Source: Glebionis coronaria | Taxonomy: Eukaryota; Streptophyta; Magnoliopsida; Asterales; Asteraceae | Assembly (NCBI GenBank): GCA_025667525.1 | Contig: CM046875.1 | Coordinates: 289,000,140 to 289,064,139, forward strand | Length of the DNA: 64,000 bases | Direction: 5' to 3' | In this document: positions 22,475 through 34,110 of the stretch, in pieces | How the letters are laid out: the number at the start of each line of letters is the position of its first letter | How positions within the stretch are numbered: the stretch's first letter is position 1 | The notes under the pieces: model-generated | What the model was told of the DNA's origin: nothing | Seen by the model: the letters and a program-made list of their open reading frames with translations, nothing else | Databases searched by the model: none | Position numbers and translations under genes: made by a program

Positions 22475-23670
22475 GAAACATAGTCACACTTATTCACGTT
22501 CCAATGTGTGACTACATATCATAAAAAGTCACACAAACATACAATTCTATGTGACTATTGGATGCATATAGTCACACAAAATAGAATTTGCTTTACTTGA
22601 CAAAGCATACAGTCACGCTTATTACTACTATTGGTAACTCTTTGGTTAATTGTATGTGACAAACTTAGTGCCATTAGCATGATTTGTGTGACTACATGTC
22701 ATAAAAGGTCACACAAACATACAATTATGTGACTATTGGATGAATATAGTCACACAAAATACAATTTGCTTGACTTGACAAAGCATACAGTCACACTTAT
22801 TACTACTATTGGTAAATCTTTGGTTAATTGTATGTGACAAACTCAGTATCATTAGCATGATTTGTGTGACTACATGTCATAAAAGGTAACACAAACATAC
22901 AATTCATGTGACTATTAGATGCATATAGTCACAAAAATTACAATTGGCTTGACTTGACAAAGCATACAGTCACAATTATTACTACTATTGGTAACTCTTT
23001 GGTTAATTGTATCTGACAAACTCAGAGCCATTATCATAATTTGTGTGACTACATGTCATAAAAGGCCACACAAACATACCCTTCATGTGAATATTTGATG
23101 CATATAGTCACACAAAATACAATTTGCTTGACTTGACAAAGCAAACAGTCACACTTATTTCTACCATTGGTAACTCTTTGGTTAATTGTATGTGACAAAC
23201 TCAGTACCATTAGCATGATTTGTGTGACTACATGTCGTAAAAGGTAACACAAACATACAATTCATGTGACTATTGGATGCATATAGTCACATAAAATACA
23301 ATTTGCTTGACTTGGCAAAGCATACAGTCACACTTATTACTACTATTAGTAACTCTTTGGTTAATTGTATGTGACAAACTCAGTACCATTAGCATGATTT
23401 GTGTGACTACATGTCATAAAAGGTAACACAAACATACAATTCATGTGACTATTAGATGCATATAGTCACATAAAATACAAATGGCTTGACTTGACAAAGC
23501 ATACAGTCACACTTATTACTACTATTGGTAACTCTTTGGTTAATTGTATGTGACAAACTCAGAGCCATTAGCATAATTTGTGTGACTACATGTCATAAAG
23601 GACACACAAACATACCCTTCATGTGACTATTTGATGCATATAGTCACACAAAATACACTAATCACATAGT
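22475..23670 (+). repeat. CACTA subterminal tandem array, 179-bp unit
   Basis: Six to seven copies of a unit containing TGTGACTACATGTCATAAAAGG, then TGTGACTATTGGATGCATATAGTCACAC, then TTTGGTTAATTGTATGTGACAAACTC. The unit begins near 22501 and recurs at about 22681, 22859, 23038, 23218, 23396 and 23575. Each unit carries GTGAC/GTCAC in both orientations, often as TATAGTCACAC. By analogy with En/Spm these are candidate TNPA binding sites, but that is inference. Confidence 0.9.
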
Positions 23671-23982
23671 AAATGTCACACATATTGTATATTCATGTGA
23701 CAAATTTATTAACAATAGTCACTCTTAAACAAAACTCGTGTAACTGTAGAGTGTTTACCGTCACACATATTCACTAAAACACCAAATATTATACCTAGTT
23801 CGTCACATATTTTTGAGTATTGGTCACATTTTTTTCCTAGTTCTTGTCACAAAGATCAGATCGTGACCGTAGTGTACCTACGTTCGCGGGACCTTTGGTC
23901 ACAAAGACAAAAAATACCGCGTGTGACTGTATGCCTATGGTCACTCGTTTTGAGTGTGACGGATACCATTTTTTGTACTAGT
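23671..23982 (-). repeat. CACTA right end with terminal inverted repeat
   Basis: The last 300 bp hold further GTCAC/GTGAC motifs outside the tandem array. The terminus at 23963-23982, read on the minus strand, begins CACTAGTACAAAAAATGG. Copia gag resumes at 23983. The partner end is missing at 12680. Confidence 0.85.
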
Positions 23983-25285
23983 GTCCACCACATCCTCTTC
24001 ACCAAGATACTCCACTTCATCTAAGTATTCAGTTCCCACAAGATCAAGAGACAAAGAACCAAGAGTACCATCACCATCACCTAAGCCATCATATGAAGAG
24101 GACAGTGATGAAGAACTAGCTCAGAAGGATAGGGAGATGAAACAACAAATCGCTTTTATTATGAAGACCTACAAGAATATCTTCAAACCCACCAACAACA
24201 ATCTTCGAACATCATCTAACACAAGGAACCAATATGTTGAGAGTCCTTGAAGGTATGACACACGTCAACGTGATGAAAGTACTCCTAGGTATGATCGAGG
24301 TAATCCAACACATGTTGAGGGTTCTGCACGGTATGATCGACAAACTGCTAAGTATAATACTCAGAGGATTGCTACTGTTGCTGGGAATAGGGAAAATGTT
24401 GGTACTCAAGTGGTTCAACAAAGTGGGATTCAATGCTTTAGTTGTCAAGGTTATGGGCATATCGCAAAGGAATGTAAAAAGCCGAAACGAGTTAGGGACT
24501 CTGGTTATCATAAGGAAAAGATGCTGCTTTGTAAGAAGATGGAAGCTGGGGTTAAATTGTCGGCTGAGGAAGGAGCCATGCTTGATAACACTGATGATGA
24601 AGCCTCCGATCAAGAACTTGAACCACATTACTCGTATATGGAAAAGGTTGAAGAAGTTCTCAACGTCACTGAAGATGACAATGGTCCTATCTTTGATACT
24701 GAGCCAATCAATAAGGTACACACTAAAGAGGAATATAATGTGTTTGGTAATACTCATGAGCATTCTGAGCTACCCAAAGCCATTAATGACACATGTATGA
24801 TGGAAACGGTTGATAGCAATACCACACCCGATTCATCAGACATGTGCAATAATGAGTCTGAGGATGATCAACATGCAAATGAGTATGATGATGATGAGGA
24901 GCGTATTGCGCTTGCTAACTTAATTGCTTCTTTACAAGAATATGTCAAAGAAATTAGAAAAAGTCAAAAGCAATTAAAGAAGGCAAACGCTACGCTCACT
25001 CAATATTTTGAAGAATGCAAAGCTGCTCTAATTAATTCTAGTGAGACCATTGATAGCTATAGAGCTCAGCTTCTTCAAAAGACCAATGAGATTGAGGGGT
25101 ACAAAGGGTGTTTAATTAACGTCAAAAAGGATGATTATCAACAGAAATTTAACGAAACTCTTAAGCTTCTTGAACCAGAGAAACGTAATTATAACACCTC
25201 TTTGAGTATTGAACGTTACAAAACATATCTTGCTACCACTAAAGTCAATGAGCTAACTCAAGTATGGTTTTCTTCAAGAGGATAA
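23983..25285 (+). pseudogene. Copia D gag C-terminal part with CCHC zinc knuckle
   Basis: Reading resumes right after the CACTA end with a Ser/Pro-rich region (STTSSSPRYSTSS, SYEEDSDEELAQKDRE). A TGA near 24247 interrupts it, and the same frame continues to the knuckle CFSCQGYGHIAKEC and a KRVRDSGYHKEKMLLCKK segment. An acidic region and then heptad-like sequence follow (EYVKEIRKSQKQLKKANATL). Reading ends at a stop at 25283. The knuckle would bind element RNA. This gag resembles copia elements common in daisy-family genomes as I recall them; a search would test that. Confidence 0.85.
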
Positions 25286-25442
25286 AACTAAACTTGTTAA
25301 TGAAAAGAAAGCTGTGGTAGAAAAGATGGAAAACGATTTCAAAACTAAACAAGCGAATGACATCGACAAAATGGTCTAACTTGAAACTTAAATTGATTTT
25401 TACAAGAAAATTGTTTACAAAACTAATCAATTAATTCAAACC

Positions 25443-26498
25443 ATGAGAATGTTGGCACCTCAATCGTTCTTAAGGGATAGACCTAGTTTTGCAAATCCTA
25501 AGTACCTTGAGCAAGCTCAATCTGCGAATCAGCACTTATATCTTGATGAGTCCCAATGGACCGATCTTGATTGTCTTGTTGTTAGGCCCGATAGTGAAGA
25601 GACAAACTATTTGGAAGAAGAGAGTAGACCAAAAGTTAATAAAGAATTTGTTAAACCATATAAGTATGCTTATGAAAACAGTCTTTATGGTCTTTTCAAA
25701 CCGCAAACACAGAAGACTCGTGAGCAAAAATTTTTCGAATGTGAACAAATAAGAATTAAAGGGAGACAAGCTTTTGCCACTAAGAAAACTAATGTTTCAA
25801 AATTTATTGAGTACTTGCCATATAAAGCTTCTGTTAGCAAGAGTAAGCAAACACTTAGTATTCTCAAGAGTAACATTGAAAATTTCAAAAAGGTTGTTGA
25901 TGATGATTGGAAAAAACGTGAACTTTCGAAAGGAAACAAAGAAATTCCTCACGATATAACTGTGCTTGTGAAAAGTATTTTTATTCCGCTTGCGAAAAGA
26001 ACGCAAAAACATATTTTGGAATTTGAAACATTAATTAAGCAAGAAATGTTTGATGATTTGAAATATATGGAATCTCTTGAACAAGAAGTGAACGACCATC
26101 AACATGAAAGAGACGAGTTTTCTACAACATATGATCTACTCTTACATGAATGTCTCTCAAAAGATATTATGTGTGTTTATGTTACATCTTGTGCTGATAT
26201 TGATGAATATTCTGATGTTGCATGCAAATATCTTGATCAAGTCGAAGAGTGTGAAAGTCTTGAAACTGAGCTTTCGAATAAAGTTGACCAAAAAGAGTTT
26301 TCGTTAATTCAACATAGATATGATTATCGTCAAAAACATTGTCACTCACTTGAACTTGCTTTGCAAAAGAAAGTTGGAAGCTTTTCAAATGATACACCTT
26401 TGGAAGTAAAATTATCTGAGTCATTTCGATTACTAAACGAAAAATGTCATGATATTTCGGATTTGAAAGCTCAGTTACAAGAAAAGACATATCAATAG
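25443..26498 (+). pseudogene. Copia D gag-pol spacer, charged and coiled-coil-like
   Basis: After about 160 bp of broken frame the polyprotein continues for 351 codons. It has YLEQAQSANQHLYLDES near the start, a lysine-rich middle (LKSNIENFKKVVDDDWKKREL), and heptad patterns toward the end (LNEKCHDISDLKAQLQEKT). There is no enzyme motif. Such long spacers between the zinc knuckle and protease occur in some large copia families; their role is not known to me. Confidence 0.7.
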
Positions 26499-26540
26499 CA
26501 GAGTTAAAAAAAAACTCGTTGCCAAGATGGGGGGAAAGTT

Positions 26541-27963
26541 ATGGAACCTATCGTTAAGAAACCTGTTGTTAGACAACCCAATGCCTCTAAAGTGAATAGA
26601 TCCTGTATCTTGGGAAAACCATCTGCTTTCTCAAATTCCTTGTTTGTAAAACCTGTGTTTGCCCCCAAGATGGATGGAAAGAAAAGGTTACCACATACTC
26701 AACCCATAAGGAATACTGTAGCACCAAGCGTTAAGCACAATAATGTGATTAAACCAGGGATGTATATAATGACCACTAAACCCACAAACCAAGTTAGTCA
26801 ATCGCCTCAAACTTCTAGAAACACTAATACTCGTGTGTCTTCTACTACAGGAGTAGTCTCCACTGCTAGTGTTAGCCGACCTCAGCTTAAGAGCACTCAA
26901 GTGAATGATAAGGTCTGGAAACACAAGAGTCAAGGGAAGATGAAGGAAGTAAAAGAATACCCTAGGAATTTGAATGTTTTTAAGAATAAAAAGTCTGTTA
27001 TCGCGTGTAATGATGATTTGGATGCTTTGAATGATTTGAATGCTTTAAATGTTAAATTTGTTTGTTTCAAATGTGGAAAATGTGCTAATGCTAATCATTC
27101 TATGTGTGCTACGAATAATGTCAAAGGCGTAGATACTAAAACTAAGAAGCAAGTTGCTATGCCTATTAGTGCTAATAAACCCAAACGCAAAGTGAACTAT
27201 TCTGGTGCAACCCTCACTAAGAAAAGTAATGCATCAGACTCCACCACTAAGAACCCTAGAAGCAGAATTAGGGAATTATATGAGTCTGCTAGCAAGTCTT
27301 GGAAATGGTGGTTTTCTAATCAATGTCCTCCAGGATATAAATGGATGCCTAAAGTTAGTACGGAAAATGTGACAACGAGTGTTAGTATGCCTTTAAATGT
27401 TGCTAAGGACACTAATGATTCTACAATCACAACTACTGTGGTATCCAATTTAGCAAATGCTACGTCGTGTTCTAACTCTTCTACAGGTGATACAAATAAT
27501 TCTCTTCATACTGGACTCCGGATGCACGAAGCACATGACGGGGAATCTCAAGCTTCTAATTAACTTCGTGGAGAAGTTCCTGGGTATGGTCCAATTCGGA
27601 AATGATCAATTTGCACCGATCCGAGGATATAGAGATTTAGTTCAGGGGAATATCACGATAAAAAGGGTATACTACGTCGAAGGGCTCAATCACAATATTT
27701 TCTCGGTTGGTCAATTATGTGATGCAGATTTGGAAGTTGCTTTTAGAAAGAAGACATGTTTTGTTCGCGATTATGATGGTAATGATTTACTAACCGGTTC
27801 ACGGAGTACTGATCTTTACACAATTTCACTACAAGACACAACTTCATCAACTCAATTTGCTTCATGGCTAAAGCTTCAACGACTCTGGCATGGTTATGGC
27901 ATTAACGTCTTTCTCATCTCAACTTTGATACCATCAACTTGCTTTCCAAGAAAGATATTGTGA
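26541..27963 (+). pseudogene. Copia D spacer and aspartic protease
   Basis: The first part (26541-27563) is basic and Ser/Thr-rich, with a CFKCGKCANANHSMC cysteine cluster near residue 175 and WKWWFSNQCPPGYKWMPK near residue 260. A frameshift near 27490-27510 leads into 27457-27963, which has the retropepsin active site DSGCTKHMTG, then VQFGNDQFAPIRGYRD and the INSV-type end GLNHNIFSVGQLCDAD. The pre-integrase zinc region that should follow is partly garbled near 27880-27940. The protease would cleave the polyprotein. Confidence 0.83.
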
Positions 27964-28685
27964 GAGGCCTTCCAAGTTTGAAATTCATCAAAGATCATCT
28001 TTGTTCTTCTTGTGAGCTTTGTAAAGCTAAGCGGAGTAGCTTTAAGACAAAGACTACACCAAGCTCTAAAGGACGGTTAGATCTTCTTCATATAGATTTG
28101 TGTGGTCCCATGCGTGTTCAAAGTATCAATGGGAAGAAATATGTTATGGTAATTGTCGATGATTACTCAAGGTACACATGGACTCACTTCTTGAGGTCCA
28201 AGGATGAAACACCTGAAGTTCTCATCACCTTCCTTAAACTGATACAACGTGGTCTTCAAGCTCAAGTAAATGTGGTTCGTACTGACAGAGGCACAAAGTT
28301 TTTGAATTCAACTCTAAGGAACTATTTTGAAGCCGAAGGAATTGAACATGAAATATCTATTGCTCGAACACCCGAACAAAACGGCGTTGTTGAAAGACGA
28401 AACCGTACGTTAGTTGAGGCTGCTCGAATATTATTATCCGCTTCAAAATTACCACTATTCCTTTGGGCTGAAGCCGTGTCAACCGCATGCTACACACAAA
28501 ACCGATCCTTAACTATCCCAAGACACGAAAAGACACCATATCACATAATTCATGATCGAAAACATTCACTCAAACACCTTCATATTTTTGGATGTACGTG
28601 TTACATTTTTTGCGATGGTGAAAATCTGGACAAGATGAAAGAGAAAGGTGTTGCATGCATTCTTGTGGGATATGCAACTCAGTAA
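27939..28685 (+). pseudogene. Copia D integrase
   Basis: Contains the pre-integrase CSSCELCKAKR zinc cysteines, then the catalytic triad: Asp in LLHIDLCGPM, Asp in VVRTDRGTKF and Glu in EQNGVVERRNRTLVEAAR. The C-terminal segment LKHLHIFGCTCYI and VACILVGYATQ precede a TAA where the protein should continue (KGYRVYNKRT follows in frame). All three catalytic residues are kept, so the loss of function comes from stops and frameshifts, not from the active site. Confidence 0.88.
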
Positions 28686-30370
28686 AAGGGATATAGAGTT
28701 TACAACAAGAGAACAAAATTGATAATCGAGACTATCCGTGTCAGCTTTGATGAATTACAAGAAATGGCACTTGAACAAAACAGTTTAAGTCCCGAACCAC
28801 AACGACAAACGACTTCCGTTCGCAACCGCACATAACTCGGATATCAAGACCACAACAATGAACCGTCAAGTTCAAACCTGGTTCAAGGAAATGTTCCAAG
28901 AGCAGATATGACAGTCAACACGACAATTGAAGAGTTGGAAATGTTATATGGACCAATGTATGATGAATATTTCACAGGGGAGATACAAGTTGTATCGAAG
29001 TCTTCCGCTGTCATCATGATAAGAATGATGATACCAATCATCGTCAACAAAAGGATACAACTTTATCTACTTCAACACGGGTTGCTGCAGATTTACCTCC
29101 TCCGAATATCACATCAACAACCGCTCCTACAACATCCACAACTACAGTCATTGCTCCAGAGAACACAAATCAAGCAGACTATGCATTAAATGACGAAGAC
29201 GACTTTATCAACCCATTTGGTATACCGGTACACGAATCTAGAGAGTCTTCTAATCTCCATGTTGATCCGTCAAATATGCATACGTTCTATCAACGACATC
29301 CTTCAACACATCATTGGACCCGAGATCATCCTTTGGTTCAAGTAATTGGAAACCCTTCACAACCCGTTCGTACAAGACGAAAACTTGAAACTAATGCTGA
29401 TGTTTGTATGTTTGCACTCGCCGTGAGTTCAGTTGAACCAACAAAAATCAAAGAAGCCTTGGCAGATCAAGCTTGGATTAAATCGATGACGGATGAACTT
29501 CAACAATTTGAAAGACTTCATGTCTGGGAACTTGTTGACAGACCATACAATGTAATACCATTAAATCTTTGATGGATCTAGAAAAACAAGATGGATGAAG
29601 AGAACACGATCATCAAGAATAAATATAGGCTAGTGGCTAAAGGGTATGCCCAGAAAGAGGGTATTGATTTTTAAGAATCATTTGCACCAGTAGCTCGATT
29701 GGAAGCGGTCAGGATTTTCCTTGCTTATGTTGCATATAAGGGATTCATCATTTATCAAATGGACGTAAAGACGGCTTTTCTTAATGGTCCTTTGAAGGAA
29801 GAAGTCTATGTAACACAGCCGGAAGGATTCGTCAATCCTCATTATCCTGACAAGGTGTATCGTCTCCACAAAGCACTTTATGGACTCAAGCAAGCTCCAA
29901 GGGCGTGGTACGACGAGCTCTTGAAATTTCTGGTCTCCAAAGGTTTCTCAAAAGGTTCCATTGATCTAACTTTGTTCACTTATAAATATGGGGATGACAT
30001 TTTGCTTGTGCAGATTTATGTTGATGACATTATTTTTGGGTCTACAAACCCAAAACCCTCAAAATGGTTTGAAAAAGTAATGCACAGCAAATTTGAAATG
30101 TCAATGATGGGCGACCTAAAATTCTTTCTAGGAATTCAAGTTCATCAATCCCCAAGTGGTATCTTTTTTAACCAAGCTAAGTATTGTCAAGAGATAATCA
30201 AAAAGCATGGTATGACCTCACGTGACCCCGTTGGGATACCTTTATTAACCACATCCCTAGATGCTGATTTGGAGGGAGATGCCATAGATCAAACGAAATA
30301 TCGTTCCATGATCGGCTCCATCATGTACTTAAGAGCAAGCAGACCAGATATATCACATGTTACGTGTTAG
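28686..30370 (+). pseudogene. Copia D integrase tail and reverse transcriptase
   Basis: 28686-29270 is the poorly kept linker after integrase, in several frames. RT starts in the frame of 29276 (ALADQAWIKSMTDELQQFERL) and has a stop near 29570 and another near 29673. It then runs open from 29699 to 30370, with [31 protein letters not shown], the catalytic YVDD in [14 protein letters not shown], and [13 protein letters not shown]. It ends RPDISHVTC then a stop, which is where RNase H should begin. The usual RNase H motifs were not found downstream. Confidence 0.87.
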
Positions 30371-32276
30371 AGGATCATATCCTCACAATGACAATTCAAT
30401 TGGATCAATTTTAGAGGGGGAGCATTTCAACTTCATGCAAAAGATTAACACATATTTCTCCTGGAGATTTTCAAAAACTATTTTTCAAAATATATTTTAA
30501 TCAAATTTGGTATCTCTAATATCAAAAAAGTTTATATATTAGAGATAGGGGAGAAAATGTGATTAAAATGTTATCTATAGACTCAAGCACTCATGGTTAC
30601 GATCAAATACCCACAACATCTTTAATTCACGACGTTATTGGTGTCAAAAGGGTGGTTAGGCTTAAGTCCTATGACCCCACCAGAACCGGAGGGATCTTCC
30701 CGGGGATAATCCAATAGGTTATTAGAAGTCCTTAGGAAAGATGGAGTAGAATGTGAACGTAGCTGAATGCCGACTAAGTACTGGTGCTATTTTTGGAACA
30801 ATCACAATAAGTTGTTAGTAATGATGTCTTGGTAAGCATTGAAGGGGTTGAAGAATGAAAAAGAAATGTAAGGATAAAGGGTGTAAACAAAGAACCCCTC
30901 CATACAACTTAGGCAGAAACCGGGTCAACACATCATGAAGACAACGCATCATGGACCTAGTGATGTAATGCACAACCCCTCCCCAGCTGACTCAGGCTTT
31001 TCTCAAAAGAAGTTTGTTTTATTGTCACGGAGATCAACACGACTTCTATTAACATTTTAACTCCGAGATAGTTTATATTTAACAGAAGGCATCTGCTCCA
31101 GCCTCTGACCACTAAAAGTGCACAAATCGAGTCTAGAGCCAAGAGATAAGTCAAATCTCGTTAGGACACACAGATGAAGATCAAGAGAGTCCTACGCTAT
31201 ATCCTTGCGATATTGCTAGAACACTCGGAGTGATACTACTTAGTATTCACAATGACGAGTGGAAATCCTTCCAGTGTTAACATCTAACAGCACTGCGGTA
31301 GGTCATCTGTAAGATTCTTATGAATTGAATATATGTAGAACTGAAAAGCAAAAGTGGTTTGTTTCTTTATTGATTCAAACTCGTTTCAGGTTTATACGCA
31401 ATATCTTTATGGTCTTGACAGAACATTCATAGTGATATTCATTAATATTCACAGTGACGAATGGAAATCCTTCTAGCGTCAACATCAAACAGCGCTACGG
31501 TAGGTAATTTGCGATATTCTTATGAATCAAGCTTGTGTCAACTGGAAAGCAACAATGGTAAGATTCTTAATGAATCAAAATTGTTCCAGGAACTTGAATT
31601 GACGATTTTAATCTAGCGGATATCTATCCAATTGATTCACTCTTTATGTTCGCAGTCTTGCTTTGAGACGGTCGAGTAAAGAAAACGGCTAGTACTGTCG
31701 CGAAACTTTGTCAAGGAGATTCTTAATTGAATCTACCTAATCACAGGTACGATATTTTAATATCGTGTAACGGTCTTCACCGACCGGAGGTAAAGTGCTA
31801 CCGATTAAGGACAAATGTCAAAGACATTCAGTCTGTGTCTATGTTTTGTCTCAAGAAGGTGACGTTACGGTGTACTTAGCAAAGTAAAAGATTCAAAATC
31901 ACATACTAACGCCTAAAGACATTCAACAATCAAGAAAGCTAAATACTTCCACAACTCTGATGATCAAAATCTTACTTATCAATTAATGTAGAGGAATGAC
32001 CTCTCTTCAAGGGAGATTGTTAGCAAGCTTTAAAGATTGTGCAAAGTATGAGCATGTGGATAAAGACACAAGATCGCAAGATAGAAAAGATAAGTCAAGA
32101 ATGATTCGAAGATCTCAAGTTTAAAGATAAAGTCGAAAGACAACGACAAAGGCTCAAAGATCACAGCATGAAGGAAGAAAACTACTATTACACGTTCAAG
32201 ACTCATTTATGACGAAATTCGTAATCTCCATTGAAAACCAAATATCAAAGAGGAATGACCTCATATTGGGGGAGAT
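30371..32276 (+). other. Copia D non-coding 3' region with duplicated segment and polypurine tract
   Basis: 1.9 kb without a convincing ORF, in place of RNase H and the usual short untranslated region. Two divergent copies of about 180 bp lie at about 31190-31365 and 31385-31570; both contain a TCACA.TGACGA.TGGAAATCC block and a GCGGTAGGT/ACGGTAGGT block. AGGAATGACCTC occurs at 31992 and again at 32251 just before the polypurine tract TTGGGGGAGAT (32267-32276), which abuts the 3' LTR. The origin of this region is unknown to me. Confidence 0.6.
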
Positions 32277-32659
32277 TGTTAGACTCAAAATATTGAGTCA
32301 AACAAGAATGTTCGGTCATAGGTTTATATTGTAATATTCATTAGAACGTTTTAATAGTTAGTTAAAATAGTCGTGACATTACGGGCTTGATGGCTAGCTT
32401 AAAAGGCCTCTTTCAAGGTACTAAGCATTTATTCAAGCCCGGCCCAAACAATATAGTTCATACAAAGCCCACATGTAGGTGGACTATATAAAGCCCTTCC
32501 TAGCATGTTAGGAAGGATAAGGCTTTTCATTTTCTTAATCTAATCTTCCCATAGTTTCACACACTTCTCTCTACTTCTACTTTCTCTCTCTAGAATTCAT
32601 TTGCTTCGTCTATTTTCTTTCTTTCTTCCTTGCTTAATCATCACAAATATGGGACAACA
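32277..32659 (+). repeat. Copia D 3' LTR
   Basis: 383 bp, same length as the 5' LTR with about 14 substitutions by eye and no indel. TATA box at 32483-32492. It is preceded by the polypurine tract and followed by ATATA (32660-32664), the same five bases that precede the 5' LTR. Confidence 0.93.
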
Positions 32660-32880
32660 ATATACTTTCAAGTATACTCTATCACTATTTTGATTTGTCT
32701 TAATTTAATAATATTCCAATATTGTTAATCGACAACGGATATTTAGCATAACAATTTATTCATGGATTAAAACATGTAAAATAGGATACATAATTAAATA
32801 ATCAAAATAAATGAAACTCAATCTTTATTCCATTACATAATAATGTCTTAACATCCTTTATCCAAATACTAATCACAAAT

Positions 32881-33430
32881 TTATTGGAGGAAATTGCTAG
32901 CTAGTTGTAGCCCAATCGCCTTGGCATGCTTAACTAACTTTGGTCTAGGCAAAGCCTTAGTAAAAGGATCACCTACGTTATCATCTGTGTGAACTTTTAT
33001 TAATTTTATTTCTCGAGCTTCAACTTGTTCTCGGACGTAATGATGTCTACGCATAAAGTATCTTGCGCCTTTTATGACTCCAACATCATTGGCGAATATT
33101 ATTGCAGCAGAATTGCCGCAATATATATCAATAGGTTCTTTTATTGAAGGTATCACTTCAAGATATCCAATAAATTTTCTTAATCCAAACAGCTTCCATT
33201 GCAGCTTTTGAAGCAGCCATGTACTCAGATTGAGTAGAATGCATTATAATCGTTGTTTGTTTCTTGCTCTTCCAGTCAACTACTCCTCCATTGATCACAA
33301 AAACGTAACCCGTCTGAGACTTCGTATCGTCTTTATCACATTGCCAGGACGCATCACAGAAACCTATCACATTCAGTTTTGTGTCTGGGTTCCCTCCAAA
33401 TACCAAAAACATATCATTCGTACTCCTCAA
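32881..33430 (-). pseudogene. Copia C RNase H
   Basis: RNase H at the end of copia pol. The first segment (33430-33158) has GFCDASWQCDKDDTKSQTG, the DWKSKKQTTI block and STQSEYMAASKAAMEAVW with acidic active-site residues. A frame break at 33157 leads to the second segment (33156-32881), which has DIYCGNSAAI, HHYVREQVEAREIKLIKVHTDDN and DPFTKALPRPKL, the usual copia end. The stop at 32881 is the natural end of the polyprotein. Confidence 0.88.
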
Positions 33431-34110
33431 ATACTTTAGAATATGTTTGACAGCAGTCCAGTGGAGCTACCCTGGATTCTGTTGGTATCTACTGACCAAG
33501 TTCTGAGCAAATGCCACATCAGACCTTCTGCATCTTATAGCATACATAATAGATCCTACAACCGAAGCGTAAGACACCTTCTACATGTATGCCTCCTCTT
33601 TAGGAGTTGAGGCATCCATCTCATGACTTAGATTATGCTTAACTTCCATAGGCTGAAAACCTTTCTTGGAATTATGCATATTATACTTCTTCAAAATCTT
33701 ATCGATATAAGCATCTTGGCTTAGACCAATTTACCGTCTTTTCCTATCCCGATAGATCTTAATTCCTAGAATGTATGCAGCTTCTCCTAAATCCTTCTAG
33801 AAAAACATTTACCAAGATAATCCTTAACAACTTTATATTTTGGAATGTTACTTCCCATGATTAATATGTCATCAACATATAGGACTAGAAATACTACATC
33901 ACTCCCACTAGCTTTGCGATATACACATGGCTCATCACGCTTCTGAATAAATCTAAACTTTTTGATTTCTTCGTCTAATCTTTTATTCCATTGAAATGAT
34001 GCTTGCTTCAAACCATAAATGGACCTTTGAAGTTTGCACACGTGTCCTGGATTTTTAAGTTCAACATACCCTTCGGTTGCTTCATATATGTCTTCATCTA
34101 AGATACCGTT
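33431..34110 (-). pseudogene. Copia C reverse transcriptase, C-terminal half
   Basis: The minus-strand reading starts right at the Athila A insertion with GILDEDIYEATEGYVEL, then SIYGLKQASFQWNKR and the catalytic LYVDDILIMGSN. From 33787 leftward reading passes through several frames with stops, as in an old copy. The other half of the same gene is at 58858 and on, 24.7 kb away. The break point lies in the AFLNG motif. Confidence 0.88.

Larger units (their letters stand above)
12680..23982 (-). mobile_element. CACTA (En/Spm) DNA transposon, left end deleted
   Basis: The right end is intact: read inward on the minus strand it begins CACTAGTACAAAAAATGG, the expected CACTA terminal inverted repeat. 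No matching CACTA end is present on the left; there the transposon starts inside the next-to-last part of its transposase gene and abuts copia gag. It carries two divergent genes (TNPD-type transposase on minus, TNPA-type on plus), a telomere-like array between them and a subterminal 179-bp array. With one end gone it can no longer be mobilised. Confidence 0.88.
10795..32659 (+). mobile_element. Copia D: Ty1/copia element carrying a CACTA insertion
   Basis: Both LTRs are present (10795-11177 and 32277-32659, each 383 bp, TG...CA) and are flanked by ATATA on both sides (10790-10794 and 32660-32664), proving a single insertion. Without the 11.3-kb CACTA the element is about 10.6 kb. Order: LTR, leader with short tandem repeats, gag, CCHC knuckle, long coiled-coil-like region, protease, integrase, RT, 1.9 kb of non-coding sequence, polypurine tract, LTR. 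By eye about 14 differences separate the LTRs (about 4 percent). The gag-pol has many stops and frameshifts and no recognisable RNase H, so it is not autonomous. Confidence 0.93.

Noticed and set aside
22475..23670. CRISPR array
   Set aside because: The repeats are contiguous 179-bp units without unique spacers, in a plant transposon.
24212..24800. Long open frames on both strands overlapping copia D gag
   Set aside because: Shadows of the gag frame that carries the CCHC knuckle.
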